Shown here piece by piece: positions 7,489-12,443 of a stretch of DNA of 12,443 nt; within the stretch, counting starts at the first letter, position 1; every line of letters starts with the position of its first letter. Source of the stretch: an uncultured Oscillospiraceae bacterium. Its GTDB lineage: Bacteria; Bacillota; Clostridia; Oscillospirales; Acutalibacteraceae. The translations under genes were made by a program, and so were the position numbers. The notes under the pieces are model-generated. The model ran no database searches and had not been told where the DNA came from. It saw only the letters and a list, made by a program, of their open reading frames with translations. Location of the stretch: NCBI GenBank assembly GCA_905193585.1, contig CAJJPG010000048.1:1-12443 (forward strand). The letters run 5' to 3'.

Positions 7489-8238
7489 CTAACCGATTTC
7501 AGCTGCAAGTTTTTTCAATTTTTCGGTGTTTTGTCTCACCGCTTGTTTTTTCGCCGCCTGCTCTATATAATCCGAAAAGCATTTTTCCCTATAAAGATAT
7601 TTCAGCTTTGCGTGAATATCTGCGTACGGTTTAAAGCTGCCGTCGGCATTGTGAAAGAGAGGATCACTGTTTTTAATTTGATTGTAATACTGCTTCAGCT
7701 TTACATCGTCCTCTTTTATAATGCCTTCGTTTTCCAATTTCTCGCGCAAAGCAATTTGTAAATTGCTTTTAAGATAATCGTAATACGAAACGACAGTGTA
7801 TTCCGTAACACCGTAAACCGGTTCGCCGTTTTTAAGCTTTTTCGCACGCGTGGCGTTTTCGGCGTTCATTTGCTTTATAATTTTTTCATAGCTCAGCTTT
7901 TCACAAAGCCCGCGCTCTTCACATTCGGCAAATAACGCTCTGTCGTTTTTTAGGTTCTCAACCGCAATTTCCAATAAATACTCAGCCGGAGTAATTCCGT
8001 TCTGCTCGGTTTCCCAAAAATCCTTATCGGCATTTGATAACGTATCGGATGTAAACCTTAAAATTACGTCTGAGCGGGAGGCTTTCATATAAAATTCCAA
8101 CTCATCCTTTGAAACGGAGTCATTGTTGATTGTAAGATAAGCGTTTTTCGTTTCAAGCATTTTAGCACCCGCGACGGCAGCGCCCGATAAAACTGCGAGA
8201 GAAACGCAAATTATTATTCCGATTCTGATTTTTTTCAT
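7489..8238 (-). CDS. SurA/PrsA N-terminal-like exported protein lacking a rotamase domain
   Basis: Probable membrane-bound, extracytoplasmic foldase-like protein, 249 residues. A basic start (MKKIRIG) is followed by one hydrophobic segment (about residues 7-26) without a lipobox, so it is either a signal anchor or cleaved after a small-residue stretch (GAAVAGA). What follows resembles the SurA/PrsA N-terminal domain: AYLTINNDSVSKDELEFYM, a tryptophan segment KDFWETEQNGITPAEYLLEIAV (given in two parts, KDFWETEQ and NGITPAEYLLEIAV), and then mostly helices rich in Lys and Glu. The second half (DDVKLKQYYNQIK, then a Y..I...L..LYREKCFSDYIEQ pattern) resembles the closing helices of such foldases. 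There is no parvulin-type peptidyl-prolyl isomerase domain between the halves. The ATG at 8238 is preferred over the in-frame GTG at 8247, whose Shine-Dalgarno spacing is too short. Its place among exported proteins suggests a role in their folding or assembly (inference). Confidence 0.65.
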   Translation of the reverse strand: MKKIRIGIIICVSLAVLSGAAVAGAKMLETKNAYLTINNDSVSKDELEFYMKASRSDVILRFTSDTLSNADKDFWETEQNGITPAEYLLEIAVENLKNDRALFAECEERGLCEKLSYEKIIKQMNAENATRAKKLKNGEPVYGVTEYTVVSYYDYLKSNLQIALREKLENEGIIKEDDVKLKQYYNQIKNSDPLFHNADGSFKPYADIHAKLKYLYREKCFSDYIEQAAKKQAVRQNTEKLKKLAAEIG

Positions 8239-8249
8239 CCGGCGCACCG

Positions 8250-8255
8250 CCCTTT
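8250..8255 (-). promoter_or_regulatory. ribosome binding site deciding the start of the foldase-like gene
   Basis: The minus strand reads AAAGGG, then 11 bases to the ATG at 8238 but only 2 bases to the in-frame GTG at 8247. The spacing and the better start codon favour 8238. The shift would remove only three residues. Confidence 0.5.
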
Positions 8256-8270
8256 CTTATAAGTTCAAGG

Positions 8271-9338
8271 CTACTTTATTTTTAATTCTCTGACTTTCTT
8301 TTTGTAAAGCAGAATTAAGACAGCAATTACTCCGCCGACCGCCAAAACATCCGCACCGATAATTATTCCGGTAATCTTCCAGTCGATCTCGCGTTTAACA
8401 TCCGTTTTTACGTCCACAACGGTACCGTCAGACGGAGAGTTTCCGTTATTATCGGGATTGCTTTCCGTTGTCGTGCTGTTGTTTTCAGAGGCGGTAACGG
8501 ACGCGGTACTTGATGTATTATCGGCAGACGAAGTACCGTTCGGCTTCTGCGAGGTTGTATTTCCGCCGCCGTTATTTACGGAAGAAGTGCCTGTGCTGCT
8601 GCCGGATGCACTTCCGCCCGACTGCGGAGCGGTATATTCGTTTACAAGCAAATACCCCAGCGCACATGCCCAGTTTTCATAACGCGGCCCCCAAAAGTTC
8701 TTCGCACTGTCATAATCCGCGCCGTTTAAAAAACGGATGCGCAAATATCTGGCGGATGTAGGAATGCTCTTCCCGCGGAAATAGCAGTAGGTCGAACCCT
8801 CTGCGGCGGGCATATCGCGCATATCCTTGTAATTAAGAGTTTTCCATCCGCCGGTTGCGGTATTTGAATAGGCTATTTCAAGCGGAGGATTTTCCTCCAT
8901 ACCCCAGGCTCCCGCCCAGTTTCCCGCACCTGCGATTCCCATAAATTCAAAGTCCTTAAAGCCGTTTTTAAATTCGTAAATCAGCTCCAGCTCACAGGCA
9001 ACATAGTTTTTCATAAGGGTATGCGTGCGGGAGTAGTCGTTGCCGAAAACCTCTTTAAACAGCTTCATTGTCTTATTGGTTTTAAAGGCGGCAAGCGCGC
9101 GCTTATCGGAATTCGCCCCGAAAACACCGCCGTTTGCCTTAACCTGTGCCTCGGTTACATCGTAATTTGCGGGAAGAATTATTTTTACGCTGTAAGCCTT
9201 GGGAAACGCCGAATCCTCCATGGGGTCTAAAAACTTTTTGGTTTGTGCCGCCGCAGAAACGCCGAATGCGGGTAATAATGCCGTAAGCATTGCCGCCGCA
9301 CACAATAATGCCGAAATTTTGCAAGCAATTTTTTTCAT
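8271..9338 (-). CDS. secreted single-domain surface protein with Ser/Thr-rich linker and C-terminal membrane anchor, discoidin-like look
   Basis: Surface protein of 355 residues that I do not recognise as a named family. It has a Sec signal peptide (1 to about 30, ending GVSAAA), then one globular domain of about 200 residues (35-236). Within it, ELELIYEFKNGFKDFEFMGI, PLEIAYSNTATGGWKTLNY and SARYLRIRFLNG recall the strand pattern of discoidin/F5-8C and related galactose-binding-like domains, with aromatic residues (NWAGAWG, NFWGPRYENWACALGY) that could stack on sugars; this is inference. A low-complexity Ser/Thr/Gly/Asn linker (238-307) follows, then a membrane helix (about 322-344) and the tail YKKKVRELKIK, a typical stop-transfer anchor. 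There is no LPXTG motif, unlike the gene before it. Its ATG overlaps that gene's stop (ATGA), with AAAGGGGAA upstream, so the two are probably made together as wall- and membrane-attached partners. Confidence 0.75.
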   Translation of the reverse strand: MKKIACKISALLCAAAMLTALLPAFGVSAAAQTKKFLDPMEDSAFPKAYSVKIILPANYDVTEAQVKANGGVFGANSDKRALAAFKTNKTMKLFKEVFGNDYSRTHTLMKNYVACELELIYEFKNGFKDFEFMGIAGAGNWAGAWGMEENPPLEIAYSNTATGGWKTLNYKDMRDMPAAEGSTYCYFRGKSIPTSARYLRIRFLNGADYDSAKNFWGPRYENWACALGYLLVNEYTAPQSGGSASGSSTGTSSVNNGGGNTTSQKPNGTSSADNTSSTASVTASENNSTTTESNPDNNGNSPSDGTVVDVKTDVKREIDWKITGIIIGADVLAVGGVIAVLILLYKKKVRELKIK

Positions 9339-12300
9339 CTTTCTTTCCCCTTTTTCATTTTAAAGGTAAGTACCGCCAGCATAGCAATTGAAGCAAGATT
9401 GAGTATTACGGGAAGCGCATTGCTCTTTTCCCCCGTCGTCGGCAATCCGTTCGCAGCCGTTGCATTTACGATATTCTTTTCACAAAGCATGTACTCGCCG
9501 CCGCTTCTTATAAGCAGGGTCACGGCGTTATTGCGCACAGCGCTGTAATCCGACTGCAGGGTAAATCCGTCGTTTACCGCGAAATTGTAAAGCTCGTTTT
9601 TATCGGTAGCAAACAGGCTGTTTTTACCGTTAAGCATTACAATAAGGTACGAAGTAACGCGATTTTCCTTATTCATTCCGTAAAAAAGCTTTTTGGCAGC
9701 TCCCAGTGCTTTTTTCTGAGCTGCAGTAAGCTTCGGCTCAGCGGAAGAAAGCGCCGTATCAAACGGGGCAGATGTGTCGGTCAGGTCTTTACTTTGCAAA
9801 ACTATGCTGTAAATAAGTTCGTTTTCTTTATCATCGTAAATATTAACCCTTATATCGCAATCGTTATTCTTTGCCGCAGCAAGCAACTGCGTAGGCAGCT
9901 TTTGCGCGGCGGTAAGATTGATTTCAATAAGAGACGAAGGATTCTCCGAAATATGCGACAGTATCATATCAAGCGGAAGTTCTTCCGTGAATATTCCGTT
10001 TGCAAGTGCCAGTGCGTAGTAGTTGTTTTCCGCATTTACAAGCACGGCGTATTCCGTTACAAGCGAGCGCTGATAACTGTTGAGCGCTTCATATGCCGAA
10101 CGCGCCGCCTTAATTGCTTCAAGGCTTTTAAGGGTTACATTTCCTATGACGCGTATCTTTTCATCAACTGCCGCCGCAGCCTTTTCGTCGGCTTTAATCT
10201 TATCTGTATCCTCATATCCCGGGTATTTCTTCCCCGCGGCGTTAAATGTGCACAAATCCACCTTTAAGCTTTCGCCGTTTGCCGCTTTTTGCGGAACAAA
10301 CCTTATTCCCGTTACGGTAAGCGAACCGTTGTTTGCAATCTGCGAAAGACTTTCAATATTTTTAAGATCAATCGCCTGCTCGTTCTTACCCTTTTGCAAA
10401 GCTCCGACCTTTACATATTGCACGGCGCCGCCCGATCGTATTCCGAGCAGTATATCAGCCGCAAATTCGCTGTCGGTATTGAGATACAGAGTATTTGCAC
10501 CCTGCAGATTTATTCTTACCGACGTTCCGTTCGAAGTAATATCGGAAACCTCGGCCGCAATATTTACGGTAGCACACCAATCGTTATCGGTATTTATTTC
10601 AACCGCAGCCGCGTTATCCGATATATTTATCTGTTTTTTGCCGTTAAGCCACTTATCAACCTGCTCGGGTTCAAACCAAGTCGGAGTAATTTCCCTTACG
10701 GTCTCCTGACCGCCGTAGCCGGGGTAATAAGCGTCTTCGGAGTCAAAGAGGAAGCGTTCAACCGTAAAGCATTTTCCCTCGGTTGTGGCAAATTCGAAAA
10801 TAACGCCCGAAACGGTGAGTTTATTTTCGTCGTCGCTGATTGAAAGCAACTCCGAATTATCCGAAATATTAAACGAGCCGGAATTTTTACCCGCCGTAAG
10901 CGTGCCTACGGGCACTGTGGCGTAACTGCTGTTTGCAGCCCCTGTTTTAACCTTCAGGCTTATTTTAAGCTCAAACTGGGTGTCGATTTTATAGAAAAGT
11001 TCGGTTTGCTCATCTAAATCTATGAGACAGTGGAAATCACTGTTGTTATGCTGCGTTTCAATGCGTTTGCACCATTCTTTATCAACGCGGGCAGTCCAAT
11101 ATTTATCGGTCGCGTCAAGCGCGAACCTATCCTGATTGTCGCTGCCGTAGCGCCAGTCCCAGTTATACCAGCAGGTTGTGAGCATATTCGGCGAAAACCA
11201 GTTGGGAATCACCGGCTTTGCGTCTTCCGACGGCGCTTTTATAATATTGCTCACCGCAAAGCTGCCGGAAATCGACCAATACCCGTTTTCATCAATATAG
11301 CGGGCAAAAAGCTCAATGTTTTTCTTAATTGTAACTGCGCCCGAATATGTCTGCCATTCGCCGTGCCTGCCTATCCTGTACTGTGTAAGCTCTGCGGTTT
11401 CTGGCACTCCCGAAACGGTTATTTCCACGGCGTCGGTCATTTCCTTTGTGTTTGAGGTAAGGGTCGGTGCCGCAGGCCGCTGCACCGTTTCAAGGTCGAT
11501 AGCGAAATTCATATCGCCGAAATCCATTGTGCGGAAATAAATATTCTTACCTGTCGGGTCATCCTGCGGAATAAGGCGAAAACCGTAAACCGAAATTGAA
11601 TCATTGTTGATATACGGTGCCAGCGCCGCGATATCGGAAATTCTGAATTTTTCGTTCACTCTGCCGTTGTAAAGCTTATCGCTGATTTTTATACCGCTAT
11701 TCCCCTCGGGGCTGCCCGATACCAGCAGATAAAGCTCGCACGGCACATCCGTATCAAAACGCGCATAGAAATACGGGTCAGTCTTCAAATCCACCGTATA
11801 AGCGGAAGCCATATAGCGCAGATCCTCAAAATCGCCCTTAAAGTTGAGCTTTACACCGCCCTTTGAGTCTGCCTCGCCGGATATTCGCAACATATCCGAA
11901 TCGCTCATATTCCAGTCCCAGCTCCACCACGCAGTGGGGGTGTGGTTTAATATCCACGATTCCGCGTGCTTTGTAACTGCGGGTACATACGGTTCTTTAT
12001 TTAAGGAAAGCGTAAACGCACTCACCTTTACGGTATCGGCATTTTGAAAGCCCTCGGTTTTAAATCCGAAGCCCGCAATCAGCAGGCTGTTTTCCGAATT
12101 GCACATTTTCATAAGCTCTGCGCTTGAGCGCAAATCAAATGATTCTGTCCATTCGCCCTTATCAAGGCTCTTAAGCGGAATAAATGTGCGTGTGTTGTAA
12201 TCCACCGCTCCGTTTTCAATGCGGTAGACTTGTGCATAAAGCGTAACCGGACGCGATACCGTGATGTTGTAATTAATCGTATTATATTCGTCCAAGTCGA

Positions 12301-12443
12301 CCGTAAGTCCCGGGCCGTTGCAGTCAAGCCTGCCGTTTCCGTTACCGTCCCAGCTCCAGCCGAGCTTGTAAGTCCAGCTGTCGGCGGTGCTTTCAATAAA
12401 CCACGCGTCCCCTGCGTCCGCATATGAGCGGTTGGAGTTTCCG
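9335..12443 (-). CDS. large LPXTG-anchored modular surface protein, probable glycan binder (partial, 5' end outside window)
   Basis: Cell-wall-anchored surface protein; at least 1,035 residues are visible and the frame is open to the right edge. A TTG at 12295 is not a credible start, because 49 further in-frame codons upstream continue the same module. Numbering below is from that TTG. It contains four copies of a beta-rich module of roughly 130-155 residues opening with Trp-Phe or a Trp-rich motif (GWSWD, AWWSWDW, CWYNWDW) and closing with a strand like SVYGFRLIP or TVTGIRFVP. An Ig-like domain of about 80 residues (272-350) sits between copies 2 and 3. A helical module (698-762; VTLKSLEAIKAARSAYEAL, QRSLVTEYAVLVNAENNYYAL) is of a type common in clostridial surface proteins. 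After an unassigned domain (765-945) comes the sorting signal LPTTG (951-955), a hydrophobic helix and KMKKGKER. No catalytic domain is visible, so binding or scaffolding is inferred. Confidence 0.88.
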   Translation of the reverse strand, partial: GNSNRSYADAGDAWFIESTADSWTYKLGWSWDGNGNGRLDCNGPGLTVDLDEYNTINYNITVSRPVTLYAQVYRIENGAVDYNTRTFIPLKSLDKGEWTESFDLRSSAELMKMCNSENSLLIAGFGFKTEGFQNADTVKVSAFTLSLNKEPYVPAVTKHAESWILNHTPTAWWSWDWNMSDSDMLRISGEADSKGGVKLNFKGDFEDLRYMASAYTVDLKTDPYFYARFDTDVPCELYLLVSGSPEGNSGIKISDKLYNGRVNEKFRISDIAALAPYINNDSISVYGFRLIPQDDPTGKNIYFRTMDFGDMNFAIDLETVQRPAAPTLTSNTKEMTDAVEITVSGVPETAELTQYRIGRHGEWQTYSGAVTIKKNIELFARYIDENGYWSISGSFAVSNIIKAPSEDAKPVIPNWFSPNMLTTCWYNWDWRYGSDNQDRFALDATDKYWTARVDKEWCKRIETQHNNSDFHCLIDLDEQTELFYKIDTQFELKISLKVKTGAANSSYATVPVGTLTAGKNSGSFNISDNSELLSISDDENKLTVSGVIFEFATTEGKCFTVERFLFDSEDAYYPGYGGQETVREITPTWFEPEQVDKWLNGKKQINISDNAAAVEINTDNDWCATVNIAAEVSDITSNGTSVRINLQGANTLYLNTDSEFAADILLGIRSGGAVQYVKVGALQKGKNEQAIDLKNIESLSQIANNGSLTVTGIRFVPQKAANGESLKVDLCTFNAAGKKYPGYEDTDKIKADEKAAAAVDEKIRVIGNVTLKSLEAIKAARSAYEALNSYQRSLVTEYAVLVNAENNYYALALANGIFTEELPLDMILSHISENPSSLIEINLTAAQKLPTQLLAAAKNNDCDIRVNIYDDKENELIYSIVLQSKDLTDTSAPFDTALSSAEPKLTAAQKKALGAAKKLFYGMNKENRVTSYLIVMLNGKNSLFATDKNELYNFAVNDGFTLQSDYSAVRNNAVTLLIRSGGEYMLCEKNIVNATAANGLPTTGEKSNALPVILNLASIAMLAVLTFKMKKGKER
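9338..9445 (-). other. LPXTG cell-wall sorting signal
   Basis: Codons 9445-9431 encode LPTTG. They are followed by a short linker (EKSNA), a hydrophobic stretch (LPVILNLASIAMLAVLTF) and the positively charged tail KMKKGKER ending just before the stop. This is the complete tripartite class A sortase signal; cleavage between Thr and Gly would link the protein to peptidoglycan. No sortase gene is in the window. Confidence 0.9.
10238..12403 (-). repeat. four diverged copies of a Trp-rich beta module within the LPXTG protein
   Basis: Protein-level repeats, not nucleotide repeats. Copy 1 is at 12403-12002 (first seen residues WFIESTADSW), copy 2 at 11962-11510 (WILNHTPTAWWSWDW), copy 3 at 11203-10739 (WFSPNMLTTCWYNWDW) and copy 4 at 10678-10238 (WFEPEQVDKW). 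Shared marks are the opening Trp-Phe/Ile, a WDW-type aromatic cluster in copies 1-3, a WC pair in copies 3 and 4, a Tyr/Phe-x-D-T-x-F/V segment near the middle in copies 2-4, and a closing 'S-hydrophobic-x-V-x-G-hydrophobic-x-F' strand. Copy 4 has lost most of the aromatic cluster. Boundaries are approximate. The size and strand pattern suggest jelly-roll carbohydrate-binding modules (inference). Confidence 0.65.

Noticed and set aside
10080..10843. Overlapping plus-strand open frames of 209 and 184 codons opposite the LPXTG protein gene
   Set aside because: They overlap each other and a convincing minus-strand gene, and their translations show no family features. They are best explained as shadows of the codon pattern of the real gene.
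12293..12295. TTG as the start of the LPXTG protein
   Set aside because: The frame stays open for 49 more codons to the edge, and those codons continue the repeated module (WFIESTADSW, GWSWD). A signal peptide is missing, so the true start lies outside the window.
12314..12349. Dockerin domain
   Set aside because: Only one calcium-loop-like segment is present, embedded within a larger beta module. A dockerin needs two such segments with intervening helices, and no cohesin is visible nearby.

Overview
The window is one uninterrupted minus-strand gene train of eight genes, read from the right edge to the left. Both end genes are cut by the window. Gaps between genes are only 15-23 bases, two junctions are 4-base ATGA overlaps, and every start inside the window has a purine-rich Shine-Dalgarno sequence. 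No promoter, terminator, RNA gene, CRISPR array or transposon is visible, and no stretch over 300 bases lacks a gene. I read it as the middle of a single operon.

The organism is probably a Gram-positive Bacillota, most likely a Clostridia or Oscillospirales-like gut or rumen bacterium. The evidence is two lipoprotein signal peptides with LAGC lipoboxes, an LPTTG cell-wall sorting signal, Ser/Thr/Asn-rich wall-spanning linkers, binding-protein-dependent sugar ABC transporters and AAAGGA/AGGGGG-type ribosome binding sites. GC looks moderate by eye. The genus cannot be decided from this sequence.

Order of transcription: (1) a large LPXTG-anchored surface protein made of repeated beta-rich modules, a clostridial-type helical module and the sorting signal (12443-9335, N-terminus missing); (2) a secreted single-domain protein with a discoidin-like look, a long Ser/Thr/Gly linker and a C-terminal membrane anchor (9338-8271); (3) a membrane-anchored SurA/PrsA N-terminal-like protein without a rotamase domain (8238-7489); (4) a right-handed parallel beta-helix lipoprotein (7473-5689); (5) a solute-binding lipoprotein (5673-4423); (6) a 959-residue protein joining two jelly-roll-like domains, a helical stalk and a complete solute-binding domain (4395-1516); (7) a MalF/UgpA-type permease (1519-605); (8) a MalG/UgpE-type permease (581 to the left edge, C-terminus missing).

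Together they look like a surface glycan capture and import apparatus. Wall- and membrane-anchored binding proteins and a beta-helix protein would bind or trim a polysaccharide. Two different binding proteins would pass oligosaccharides to one permease pair, and the foldase-like protein may help fold these exported parts. No transporter ATPase, regulator or cytoplasmic glycosidase is in the window; a shared MsmX/UgpC-type ATPase is common for such importers. The substrate cannot be named from sequence alone.
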